A stretch of 64,000 bases of DNA from Jacaranda mimosifolia (lineage: Eukaryota; Streptophyta; Magnoliopsida; Lamiales; Bignoniaceae): positions 4,821,501 to 4,885,500 of the forward strand of contig CM032124.1 of assembly GCA_018894105.1 (NCBI GenBank), given 5' to 3'. The position numbers and the translations under genes were made by a program. Positions within the stretch are counted from its first letter, which is position 1; each line of letters starts with the position of its first letter. Below the pieces are notes generated by a model that saw nothing but the letters and a program-made list of their open reading frames with translations, was not told the DNA's origin and ran no database searches. Of the stretch, positions 1-11,009 are shown piece after piece.

Positions 1-1346
1 TGCAACCTGTTCATACATATTAGATATCTAATTCAATAAAAATATAGAACAATAAATTTACAAATAATGAAATTATAAATTTAAATCAAATGTAATTTTA
101 TAAATATTTACCATAAAAGGTATTTAATCTTGACTGCAGATAAAATGTTAAAATATCCCTCCTATGTACTTGTCATCATCAGCATCACCATGTTGCTGCT
201 GCTCGGTGCCATGTTGACGTTGATGTTGATGCTGATGCTTATGTTCAGCGCCTGTTGCTACTGATCTTGCAGCTGCTCTGATATGGTTGGAGCTGCGTAG
301 AGGGATAGAGCACCCTGTTGCATGACCAGTTCAGCGGTCATACTCTGCATCATGCTCAACTATGCCTCCATCGGATCAAATCTGTTCTGGATTGGCTCGA
401 TTTGAGCCCCCAAATGGGTTGAAAATCCTTTCCTTGGATTCTACCTTTTTACTTTGATACAGGCGAAGGTAAATGGACCATTTGTTAAGATTCTGTTGAT
501 TACGGGACCCAAAGTTGAGCTAGATCTAAGGATGTGCGTTTGATTGAAGCCGACCGAAAGTTGGTCCACTAATAGAAATTTTTTATTTTTTGAAAATTAT
601 AACCGAATTGATTTTTTGAAAATCATAATCATCTAGCATCAGTCATGAAATATAAGTGGCTAAAATTTTTTAAGAATTTAATTTATAACTTTAAACTACA
701 TTATTTTAATAATTTTGGGTTATATATTTAATAATTTTAAAGTAGTACAAGTATCAAAATAATTTTATTAAATTTAATTTAATTAAGAAATCAATAAATA
801 AAAATTTTAAAATATACCCTCATTATTGTTTTTGTCCAAATCATGCAATTAAATAAAATTTGACTGCTTAAAAGATTTAAAAATTGCACATTAGAATCAA
901 AGTACGAAACATCCTCCAAATTTATAATGAATTACCTTAACTTTTTTCTACAAATTTAATTTATAACTTTGAAGTATATAATCTTATTAATTTCAGATTA
1001 TATATTTAATAATTTTGGATATTAGACACATATAAAATAATTTCATTAAATTCATTTTAGTTTAATTAAGATATAAAATAAATAAAAAATATATAAATCT
1101 CTAAACCTACCATCTTACACAATATAATTTTATTAATTTAAATCATACATTCAATAATATCTAAAATAATTTAATTAATTTTAATTGAATTTATTTATTA
1201 ATTAAATTAAAGATTGAAAATCTATGTTCCAAACTGTATAATCTAAATTACTAATAATACTAAACTCTATAATATATCTAAAATATTTTAATTCAACTTA
1301 AATAAATTTATTTATTACTTTAAAAAATAATAAATTATATATATTA

Positions 1347-1398
<52 letters not shown>
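1347..1398. repeat. (TTA)n microsatellite
   Basis: About 17 uninterrupted ATT/TTA units directly precede the GC-rich island at 1.42 kb. The same pairing of a long TTA tract with a GC-rich core occurs in the Mutator-like element at 18.0 to 20.3 kb. Confidence 0.95.
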
Positions 1399-1399
<1 letters not shown>

Positions 1400-1420
1400 G
1401 AGGAAAAAAAAAGCAACAAA

Positions 1421-1575
1421 AGGGCCCAGCACCCCCCACGCCACCCCGCCCCTATATAGCGGCTAGCTTAGGGGCTACATGGCCATCGGCCCCCCTCCCC
1501 CCAAAATTGCCGCTGGCCGCGGCACCCCTGCCATGGCCAGCCCGGCATTGGTCATGGCCCCTCGGGTGGAGGGGT
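1421..1575. repeat. GC-rich island with GGCCATGGC-like words
   Basis: A roughly 150-bp C/G-rich block sits abruptly in AT-rich DNA and contains TGGCCATCGG, GCCGCGGC and CCATGGCC. It is flanked by TA-rich tracts such as TATACATATATAT. The same architecture is found at 14.56, 18.95 and 43.77 kb, two of which lie in the centre of Mutator-like elements, so this may be the core of a decayed relative. No clear inverted arms were seen here. Confidence 0.5.
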
Positions 1576-2586
1576 AGGTTTTATAGGTGTGTATACATAT
1601 ATATCTTATATATATCAGAAATATTTTTATGTATTTAAAATAAATGTGGAGAATATATAGTTTATGTTTTTTTATATGTAAATTTATTTCAATTTCTTTC
1701 TTTTATTTTTATGTTTATTTTCATTCTTCAAGTTTTAGGCATTTTTATTTGTGTTATTTGTGTTAGTCCTTTCTGATTTTTTATATATAAATTATTATTT
1801 TTTTATTTTTTGGTATTTTTATTTTATTTTTATTTTTTGAAATGGCAAGTTATATTGCCACATCATACGACATGCAGGAAATATATGACACTTTTGATGA
1901 TGACGCACCAACAAAAATATTTTATTATAATAATAGCAATAAGTTACATTATGTGGCAATCAAGTTGTTATTTGTTGTGGAAAAATTAAAAAAGTACACT
2001 TGTCACAATTTTAAAATATGATTAACGTTAGCCACCTACATGGGCGACTGCTGCTAGAGCTTCCCAAGCAAGTTTGTTTAATAAAAAAATTGGGTTACTT
2101 ATTCTTTTAGTACCAAAAATTATTTGATAAAAGTATATTGATAAAAAATATATGTTTTTAGGTGAAAATGTTGAATTGGATTTTTTTTTTTTTTTTTGTA
2201 TATTGAAAATATTTGTTTTGATAAAATTATAATTTATCTATTCTAAACAAATACATTTAAAATACTATAAATTTAATTATTTTATGTTATCAAAATTTTA
2301 GTACACCCATTGATTGTGCTAAAATTGCTAGCTTATAACTGCCAAGGTAGATGCACATGATTTTTGTATAGTCAAGCTTTAATTGCCAAGGTTGAATAGC
2401 GAATTAAATCTTAAACTCAATCTACTAAAATTAAATAACTAATTAATTCAATGACATCATAATATAGATTGTAGATTTGTAAAATTTGGGGAAAATATAA
2501 TTATAACCTTATTGATAAAATTTATATCCAAACTATCTTTTTATGTTGAATTATCCAATTTATCTTTCAAACTATATTATCAAATT

Positions 2587-2831
2587 TTGTTGTTGGAATA
2601 ATTAAAAGGATAATTTACGTAAATGAACAAAAATAACTTCTATTTAGACACAAAATGGTCTTTGTTTTTATACTACTAGTACTAAAATTTGTTTATACTA
2701 CTAAAATTATATTTGTCCATAATTAAGCCCATAACTTGTCAATTTTTATTGTTGGAATAATTAAAAGGACAAGTTATGTAAATGAACAAAAATAACTTCT
2801 ATATAGACACAAAATGGTCTTTGTTTTCATA
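2587..2831 (+). repeat. Direct repeat, two copies of about 85 bp
   Basis: The segment starting near 2587 (TTGTTGGAATAATTAAAAGG) recurs near 2748 with a few substitutions. Both copies continue through AACAAAAATAACTTCTAT and end in ACACAAAATGGTCTTTGTTT. The offset is about 160 bp. Origin unknown; a local tandem duplication is the simplest reading. Confidence 0.8.
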
Positions 2832-4146
2832 ATAATATAGATAAAATCTTCATTGGCTGACAGATGCAATATACTAGCTACTAGTACTACCACAAGAAGA
2901 GCTGAATAGGATTCAATACCTTTTCTCTTAGTTAGCAATTTAAGTTAAAATTTCAATTTTATTCATCAACATACCCTATATTTTATATAAGTTTAATTAA
3001 TTAATTAAAAAAATTAATTTTCTTTTTATATATCATTTTTTGCTCTTTAAATTATAATCATCTATTTTTTTATGTATAATGTGTATCAGTTCGTATGATA
3101 AAAAAAAAATGCAATTGTACCATTTGAGTTTAGAAAAAATATCATTTTTTTTTTCTCTTTGTATCATAACTATTCATGTTTTATATGTCATATATTAATA
3201 TCTATCCTATTTATAAAACATACGGTTTTTAAAAACCATTTTGATATATTTAGTAATAAGATGATAAAATCCATTATATTTTATATAATAACGACAATCT
3301 CCAATTTTACTTCTTTTTTTCTCAATTATTTCGCCTTAACAAAAATTTTCTTTTATTTGTCCCAAAAACTTAAAAATACATTAACATTTACAATATTTGA
3401 AAATTTATATTTATTTATCTTAGACTTAAAAAATTTAATAAAAAATGTAAAACAAAACTAAAACTAGTAGCACTTGAATAATAAAAATTTATATAAAAAA
3501 AATAAAAAACTTGATTTTTGTTCAGTTTAACTGAACCGAAACCGGTTTGGTTAACCAAACCAACCCAATTTTTTTTTTTCGGTTTTTAGCTCTATTTCGA
3601 TTAATTGAGTAAAAAAATCAAATTGAACCAAAAATTAAATTTTTTTTAAAATACAAAATAAAAAATGGAACCAAATTTAATTCTGTTTTTTAGTTTTCGG
3701 TTAGTTTTTTAAGACCCGTAGCTACATCATGATTATGGAGCCATCTTGACCCAGTCAATCAAACCTTATTGCTACATGTACTCTTTTTCATTACATTATG
3801 AGGGCGTAGTTGTTTTTATTATTCTGATACTTTATCTCCATATTACCCTCTTTCACAAATAAAATACTAACTTAAACATTAAAATATTTTTATTGAAGGT
3901 CCCAATGGTCTTAACTGTTTATTATGAGTTTAGGATTGAATTCTTAATCATACCCAAAAGTATGCGAGGCTGAATCAATGGCTAAGCCCGTTTGTATTCA
4001 TTTCCATACCCTATTTGCACTAATTCTATTATTCTAGAAATAAAACGCATAATTTTTTATACATTTTCACCCGTTATTATTTTTATTTTTATTTTTATTT
4101 TCAAAATATATTCTTTAATAACATATATATCTTCTCCCAATAATTT

Positions 4147-4161
4147 ATATATATATATATA

Positions 4162-4208
<47 letters not shown>
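4147..4208. repeat. Compound (TA)n(TC)n microsatellite
   Basis: A TA run passes directly into about 19 TC units, followed by interrupted CTCTCT stretches. It produces a spurious Leu/Ser open frame that is not a gene. Confidence 0.95.
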
Positions 4209-4209
<1 letters not shown>

Positions 4210-5209
4210 ACCTACAACCTATCTTTCTCTCTCACTTACAACCTATTAAAACTAATATAATTATTACATTTTCAAACATTTCATCCAAACGCATTTTTAT
4301 TTTTATTTTCACATCACATTACATAATTAATTTCCGCCAATTTAGAAATGCTGGAAACTGGAAATGAAAATGAAAATGAAAACGAATCCAAACGGGGCCT
4401 AATAGGGTGTTTGTTTATGTTTCAAATTCCATTTTCATTTTCAATATTTTTAAAATTTGAAAAGCTAGACCATGTTTGGTTGCAAACTCCCAATTTGTTT
4501 TTCAACTCCAAAAATTTAAACAAAAAAATACTATACTTTCCCCGATCCCACTCCCAAAATACAAAATTTCAAAAATTTTCAAAATATCTTTACTATTCAC
4601 ACTCCCAAACCATCCCCCAAAGTTTCAATCAGTCTCATTATTACAAATATATATACACATACAAATAAATTTAAAAAACTCATTTTACTCTACCAATCTA
4701 ACAAAAAAGTTATTGATGTGACATCTTGTCTCTTCCTAAAATACAAACAAACAAACAATTTTCTACCAATTCATTCTCTATTTTCCACCCAAAACATAAA
4801 CAAGTAACCATTACATTTCTCAATCCCATTTTCCAAAAATCATTTTGCCAAAGAATTTTGGCAAAATGCCCCAATTCACAACTAAACAAAGCCCTAGTTA
4901 GAGTAAACTAGTGGAAAATGAATTTGTATTTGAATTTATTGTTGAAAAAATAATGATTATGTTGGTTTTGATAGGTTATAGGTGGAGTGAGATAGTAACA
5001 ATGAAAAAGAGAGAGAAAATATATAAGTTATTGAAAAATATATTTTAAAATAAAAATAAATTGAATATTAATAAAAATAATAATAAGTTATTGTAAATTT
5101 ATTTTTAAATACTAAAAACAACAGAAAATAAAATTAAATCATAAACAAACACCTTGTAAGCTTTCCGTATTTACATTAATGTCATTTGTAAATAGTTATG
5201 TAGGAGGAT

Positions 5210-5620
5210 TCCAAGAACGAGTTGCACTGAGTTCCAAACACAAAAAGAAAGCAGTATTATTGGTCAGTGTGAAAGCGTTAGCAATTTTCCTAATCTGACA
5301 GACTTCCTATGATTAAATATTTTGCGGTAATGTGAAACCATTAATCTCAATGCTAAATTAAAAGTAACAACTTGCAATTTCTTAATTATAGTTTTGCTAT
5401 TGCATATATAAACCTGCCAAGATGACCATGATGTTATTCTTTGTTTATTGAATTGTGACTGCATATGCAGGAAATTAAATTAGAGCAGGGCATCGTATTA
5501 CTGTATTGACAAAACACATTAATATGATTTAACAAGCAGCAAATGGCTATTATATATATATATATATATATATATTAATTACTTAAGTTCGACTTGCATA
5601 CATTCAGATTGATTGCCTCA
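5210..5620 (+). promoter_or_regulatory. 5' flank of class A NLR gene, duplicated elsewhere
   Basis: This stretch upstream of the NLR at 5989 shares words with blocks at 15.7 to 16.1, 17.1 to 17.4, 50.3 to 50.5 and 51.5 to 51.9 kb. Examples are CCAAACACAAAAAGAAAGCA, GGTCAGTGTGAAAG, ACATTAATATGA followed by TTAACAAG, and TACTTAAGTTCGA. It contains a TA microsatellite at about 5549 to 5573. The promoter role is inferred only from its position before the gene and from co-duplication; no core elements are assigned. Confidence 0.55.
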
Positions 5621-5838
5621 TTAAACAAAATAAAAATTTCACTACTTATGTAATACTTTTTTGTAGATACGAAAAATTAAATAAAATAGAAAGGTTTTCA
5701 AATTAAGACTCGACCAGTCATACCACAAAAAGAAAAAAAAAAGGGCAAAAAAAAGTGAGTACTTCAATCAAACACCACAGCCAGAAGCTTTACAGCCAAG
5801 TTGAAAGTTCGACTTCTTTGTCACATTCGGCAAGCCAG

Positions 5839-5866
5839 ACTATTTAGCATTTAGCATTTAGCATTC
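5839..5866 (+). repeat. Short tandem repeat ATTTAGC
   Basis: Three consecutive copies of a 7 to 8 bp unit (ATTTAGC/ATTCAGG) lie about 130 bp upstream of the NLR start codon, within its presumed promoter or leader, followed by a long A tract near 5877 to 5891. Confidence 0.7.
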
Positions 5867-5988
5867 AGGAGAGAAAAAAAAAAAAAAAAAAGGAAAGAAA
5901 AATTTTCATTAACAATATAGTGATAGCCTTCGGAACTCTTCTCAAATTTCTTCCATTTTTGCTGAGAAAGAGAGATCAGATCAGCTAG

Positions 5989-8628
5989 ATGGCTTATTAT
6001 GCTGCTGTGATTTCTCTTAAACAGACAATACAGCGCCTTCTAAATTCTTCTCAAATTTCGATTCTTCCCCCTTCTCTTGAGATCTTAGAATTTTTATACA
6101 AGGATGTTATTTCCTTACAAGAAGTTCTCCAAAGATTGGAAAATAGCATCTACAGCAGCAGCAGCAGTGAGAGGGTGAGCTCTTTGAATGAAGAAATCAG
6201 AGGAGCAATATGCAAAATAGAAGATGCAATTGAATCCCATGTTTCTAGTCAGTCTCTTTCACTATCTGAAAGCCTTGGAGATGGGAGTTTTTCACTGAAA
6301 CTCTCCCTAGACTTGAAGGAAGTAAAGCAAGAGATTAATTCCCTAACAGAAAAGGCGAAGAAGATGGAGGACGAGTGCAGTAAAGAAGACCCGGTACTGA
6401 GCAACTCGTTGGCTGTTCCATCAAAAACTTATTTTGGAGGAACGAAGTCAAAGATGGTTGGATTATATGATGAATTTAGTAAAATCAAAGATCTTCTGCT
6501 AACAGATCATTGGTGGCCAAATCTCAAGACTGTCTCACTAGTTGGGATGGCAGGCCTTGGTAAGACTATACTTGCTACAAAAGTTTATGAAGATCCATTA
6601 GTTTTGGATCATTTTGACTGTCGTGCGTGGGTCAAAGTTACAGCAAATTACCAATTAAAAGAAATCCTGCTAGATCTTCTAGCCCAATTGAACTATGACA
6701 TTGATGAAATACATATGAAAGAAGAGAAAGAATTAGTTGTGTATTTGTACCAAATTTTGTTTCACAGGAGATATCTTATTGTGCTGGATGATGTGTGGAA
6801 TACAAGGCTATGGGATACGCTGGAAAAATATCTTCCAGACAAGCGTAATGGAAGTCGTGTCATGCTAACAACTAGGCTAGAAGAAGTAGCTCGATGTGGT
6901 GACCGGCATGGAGATCCTCATCAAATGCGCTTTCTGAACAAAGAAGAAAGTTGGCATCTTCTTTGTGAAAAGGTGTTTGGTGGACCGTTTTGCCCTCCTC
7001 AATTAGAGAAAGCTGGAAAGGAGATTGCCAAGAATTGTGAAGGTCTTCCTTTAACAATCATCACGGTTGCCTACCTCTTGCAATCGTCCAAAAGTAAGAT
7101 GACGCCAGAGTACTGGAAAGAGGCGGCAGAGAACAAAAATTCACTTTTCAAGGATGCACATGAAGAAATATCAAAGGTACTTCTTCCCAGCTACAACTAC
7201 TTACCCCTGCATTTAAAAGCATGCTTTCTCTATATGGGAGTTTTCCAGCTAAGTTGCGAGATCCCTGCCTCAAAGCTCATCAAGTTGTGGAGTGTAGAGG
7301 GATTTCTTGAATCAAAATCCAAAAACTCAGACGATTATGCCATGGGATGTTTGGAGGATCTTGTTTCAAGAAGCCTAGTTCTTGCCCGCCAGCAGAGCTC
7401 CAATTTTGGAATTAAAACTTGCAGCCTCCATTCTACCTTTCGGCATCTTTGTGTCAGAGAAGCATGGAAGGAGAAGCTTTTCCATATCTTAAATAGTTAT
7501 GCCAATAGTTCTACACATGTTATGGAAAGCCAGCGACGATTGTGCATCCATAACAACATTTTATTTGGTATCAAAGATGTGTATGACTCAATGGAATCCA
7601 TTTCAATGGCGCACTCTATCCTGTGTACTGGTCCACACCATCACTATCCAGTGCCAATATGTATCAGCTTGAGGCTGCTGAGGGTACTGGATATTCTTAC
7701 AATCCGTTTATACAAGTTTCCTGTTGAAGTGCTAAAACTAGTTCTGCTAAGGTACTTAGCCCTCACTTATAATGGAAAGCTTCCTCCTTCCATATCCAAA
7801 CTTTGGAACCTTCATTACTTGATTGTCCGTCGACATTTGAGCATCAAATCCTCTGAAGATAATTCATGGTCATATCTACCCATGGAGATCTGGGATATAA
7901 AAGAGTTGAAGCATCTCCAGTTCATGGGAAGCAACCTACCGGATCCTTGTCGTGGTGATGCTGATATCTTACCAAACCTCTTAACACTTTCTGATGTCAG
8001 CGCTCAAAGTTGCACCAAGGGTGTTCTTGAAAGAATCCCCAATCTGCAAAAATTAGGAATTCAAATTGAATTAGCACCTGATGCTGCTGAACCGTTGTGC
8101 TGCTTTGATCATCTTCCCCATCTCCATAAACTTGAATCACTCAAATGTGTCATAATGAATCCTAATCCCAGGTCTCAGGTTGTTGCTCCTATTACAACTT
8201 TTTTCCCATCTGGTCTTAAAAAGTTGAGCTTGAGTGGGTTTGGATATCCCTGGGAACACATGAGAATGATTGCTCAGTTGCCGAATCTTCAAGTGCTCAA
8301 GTTGCGATGCTTTGCATTTCAAGGGCCGGAGTGGGTGACAAATGATGGGGAATTCGAGCAGCTTCAATTTCTGCTGATTGAGGATATTGATCTCGAGTAT
8401 TGGGAAGCCAATGGGGACTGCTTCCGTTCACTTGAGCGCCTAATCATTAGGCACTGCTACAAATTAAAGGAGATCTCATGGCTGCTTGAAGATATGTACA
8501 GTCTGAAAAGGATCGAGCTAGTCGACTGCCCTTTAGCTGTGGATTCTGTAAAGCAAATACAAGGATATAAATTCCCACAAGTTTGTGTCCATTCTTCATG
8601 GAATGAAGGGGAACTCATCAAGTCATGA
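5989..8628 (+). CDS. CC-NB-ARC-LRR immune receptor, R1-like (class A), with degenerate switch motifs
   Basis: Intracellular plant NLR of 879 aa in one exon. The N-terminal coiled coil starts MAYYAAVISLKQT and has an EDVID-like patch (IEDAIES). The NB-ARC follows: P-loop VGMAGLGKT at residues 185-193, kinase-2 YLIVLDDVW from about 261, RNBS-B GSRVMLTTR from about 288, GLPL near 353, RNBS-D CFLYMGVF from about 412. LRRs run from about 560 to the end (CVHSSWNEGELIKS). The length is normal for the family. The start matches that of the paralogue at 47976 (MAYAAVV). Oddities: the MHD motif reads LHS at residues 480-482, the PED after RNBS-D is replaced by QLS, and the second Thr of GKTT is Ile. Walker A Lys and the kinase-2 acidic pair are intact. 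The gene could be altered in nucleotide switching, but the frame is fully open. Family call is firm; ligand and partner are unknown. Confidence 0.93.
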   Translation: MAYYAAVISLKQTIQRLLNSSQISILPPSLEILEFLYKDVISLQEVLQRLENSIYSSSSSERVSSLNEEIRGAICKIEDAIESHVSSQSLSLSESLGDGSFSLKLSLDLKEVKQEINSLTEKAKKMEDECSKEDPVLSNSLAVPSKTYFGGTKSKMVGLYDEFSKIKDLLLTDHWWPNLKTVSLVGMAGLGKTILATKVYEDPLVLDHFDCRAWVKVTANYQLKEILLDLLAQLNYDIDEIHMKEEKELVVYLYQILFHRRYLIVLDDVWNTRLWDTLEKYLPDKRNGSRVMLTTRLEEVARCGDRHGDPHQMRFLNKEESWHLLCEKVFGGPFCPPQLEKAGKEIAKNCEGLPLTIITVAYLLQSSKSKMTPEYWKEAAENKNSLFKDAHEEISKVLLPSYNYLPLHLKACFLYMGVFQLSCEIPASKLIKLWSVEGFLESKSKNSDDYAMGCLEDLVSRSLVLARQQSSNFGIKTCSLHSTFRHLCVREAWKEKLFHILNSYANSSTHVMESQRRLCIHNNILFGIKDVYDSMESISMAHSILCTGPHHHYPVPICISLRLLRVLDILTIRLYKFPVEVLKLVLLRYLALTYNGKLPPSISKLWNLHYLIVRRHLSIKSSEDNSWSYLPMEIWDIKELKHLQFMGSNLPDPCRGDADILPNLLTLSDVSAQSCTKGVLERIPNLQKLGIQIELAPDAAEPLCCFDHLPHLHKLESLKCVIMNPNPRSQVVAPITTFFPSGLKKLSLSGFGYPWEHMRMIAQLPNLQVLKLRCFAFQGPEWVTNDGEFEQLQFLLIEDIDLEYWEANGDCFRSLERLIIRHCYKLKEISWLLEDMYSLKRIELVDCPLAVDSVKQIQGYKFPQVCVHSSWNEGELIKS

Positions 8629-11009
8629 CTGTTATCTGGAACTCCTCGGGCAATTCATAATTACAACTATATTTTCTACAAGTGAGTTTTTCTTTATTTT
8701 TTCCATATATTGGGAACATGTACCGTCCTAACATATTTGTAGTAAGATTGTATTTTGTATATGCTGAGTTACTTGCAATGATACATGATATATGTGCATC
8801 CATTTATTGGAGTCCCTATACTCAACTGATATATAATTGAGTTTAATTGGTCATTAAATTGATAATGATATTAACAAGAGTTTAAATTAATCTAACAATA
8901 TATTTCTTGAAAATTATAATTGATAGTTTAAACTAAGCTGAGCGATCTCCACAGTCAGGCTTGGTTTCTGCTAAGTTCAGTTCACGGTTTTAATGAATTA
9001 ATTACGGCTGAAAATAGAAAATTTTATGTGCAACAGTGTGAGCTTATGTTCTTAGCCTGGAGGTTTCTGGCTGCCTATTTCGAATTTGCATTGGGATTGG
9101 GTCTTGTAGTTGCAAAGTTTGTGGTTCGCTTGTCATGTTTTGACTGATATTTGTTATTATATTGTTACACTTTTATTCCTGTGGATTCTAAGCATTAATA
9201 TTGTATTTCTGTGCTTGGGGAATGTGAAGTCTAAAGTTTTAGTTACTACCTTTGGAGATATATTGAACACCACTACTTTTAAAGCATGAAGATTAGAGGT
9301 GTAAATGGGTACTAAATGGATTGAATACAAATCATTTATATTCATATACACTATTTATATTTGTATTTGTATCCAACGAATATTTTGATAATGGCGTCCA
9401 AATTCGAATTCGGTGGATGTTAAATGAATTCGGATATATTTGCATCCAACATAGTTATTCAAAAATCAAATAATAATTCAAAATTTCGAATATTCTTATC
9501 CAATTGTGATTATTCAAATATGCAAATGAATTGAATATTTGAATATGTTAATTTATAATTCAATGCATTTTTTCGGTAGAAATCCATACAATCGCATTAA
9601 ATGCAAAGTAGAACATAATGCAATCATGAAAACAACTCCTAAAACAGAAAAATGAGAAAGAACATAACATTAAACCGTTGCAAGCCTGAAGAATAACCCC
9701 TAACATTTCTAATGCAACCTAGCACAATTCCCCCCAAGAAGAATAACTTCTAAAGCAGAAAAAGAATCACAGCTGGCTATGTAAAAATTGAATATAAATT
9801 TAAAGAGGATATTAAATGAATTGAATATATATGTGGTTACCATATTATTTATCTACATCCGAATATTTACTACTTAAATATAGATAATATCTATTTCAAA
9901 TGGATCGAGTAATATTTTCATAAACAAATATATGTGCAAATGGTAATTAAATTTTTGGATTTCTATCAGCAATCCGAATAAAAATAAGAACTAATAAAGA
10001 GTTCTTTTTGAGTTTCAATTATTTACTTTCTTCTCAAAAATTTCTATATTGTTTATTGTATCTCTTCCTATTTCGAAGATACAACAAATTAGGCTATATT
10101 TCAGTACTAGCATGTGCCGGTGCGATGCAGTGAAAATAATTATATGATTGAAATAATTTATTTTACAATAATATTTACTTTACTTCATGTGATTAAAACA
10201 TGAACTGCAATTAATTTTGGCATTTAATTAAAAAAAATTATTACTAATTAAATAAAATAATAAGAATATTTCAATTTAAAATATTATGTTTAAAGATAAT
10301 TTATACTTAAATAAGTTGTAGGATATCAAGAATTTCTCACTCTAAGTTTACAAATTATACAAAAAATTGTAAAATGATAAAATTTTAAAAAATAAATAAA
10401 ACAATTAAGAAAATAAAAATAAGACAAATAATATTTTTCAAATATGCTTTTTAAATTATATATTTATACATACATATTTTGATATGATAAATAAGCAAAT
10501 AATTTTTTTTCTAATATAAAACTTTTTTGTACGATTTGTTAATAATGTGGAAGTTATAGTTACAATTTTCATAACATTTGAGAATTTTAAATGTTAAATA
10601 TTTTTTGTGACGGTATATATATATATATATATATAATTTCTTTATACTTTATCTATGAAAATATATTACTTTAGGTTATTAATTATTTGATAACTAATTC
10701 AATAAGTAGTTTGTAATATAAAATTTTGATAAGCTAAAATATTCTTAAGCTTCCATATAACTCTGATAAGTAAAATTTATTTATATATGTAGCTATTTTA
10801 TTATTTTCAAAATTATCAATTAACATATATTATGTACATGAATGAAAAAACAAATATTAAATATAAAAAATTGGTTGTTGTTTTGAAATAACTTAGTTAT
10901 CAATTACTTTTTCAGGACAAATTTTAAGCTTTTTTGGATAAAAATATATAATTAAATTAAAAAGAAAAAAAAAATCTCACTCTTTAAATAAAAAATAAGT
11001 TAATATTTA
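8629..11009. other. 3' flank and intergenic DNA, no gene seen
   Basis: Includes the 3' UTR of the NLR that ends at 8628; a possible donor GTGAGT near 8680 is not paired with a convincing acceptor. From about 9294 (TAGAGGTGTAAATGG) to about 9.97 kb the sequence is rich in TTCGAATATT-like words typical of degenerate hAT-type miniature elements, but no matching right end or target duplication was found. A TA microsatellite lies near 10614 to 10634. The rest is AT-rich with no coding signal. Confidence 0.5.

Larger units (their letters stand above)
1..5208. other. AT-rich intergenic region with repeats, no gene seen
   Basis: No reading frame here has the composition or motifs of a gene; the short open frames at 3.2 kb and 4.0 to 4.9 kb are low-complexity. 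The region holds a TTA microsatellite, a GC-rich island at 1.4 to 1.6 kb, an 85-bp direct repeat at 2.6 to 2.8 kb, a compound TA/TC microsatellite, and a stretch near 3.52 to 3.72 kb rich in AACCGGTTTGGTT-like words resembling the ends of degenerate DNA transposons. A similar word set recurs at 63.63 to 63.86 kb. Confidence 0.6.

Noticed and set aside
3159..4911. Short open frames rich in Ile, Phe, Leu and Ser
   Set aside because: AT-rich or microsatellite-derived, no conserved motif, no sensible start context.
10105..10140. TAGCATGTGCCGGTGCGATGCA-like word as a transposon terminus
   Set aside because: It resembles a common plant repeat terminus, but no partner end or target duplication could be found, so no element was called.
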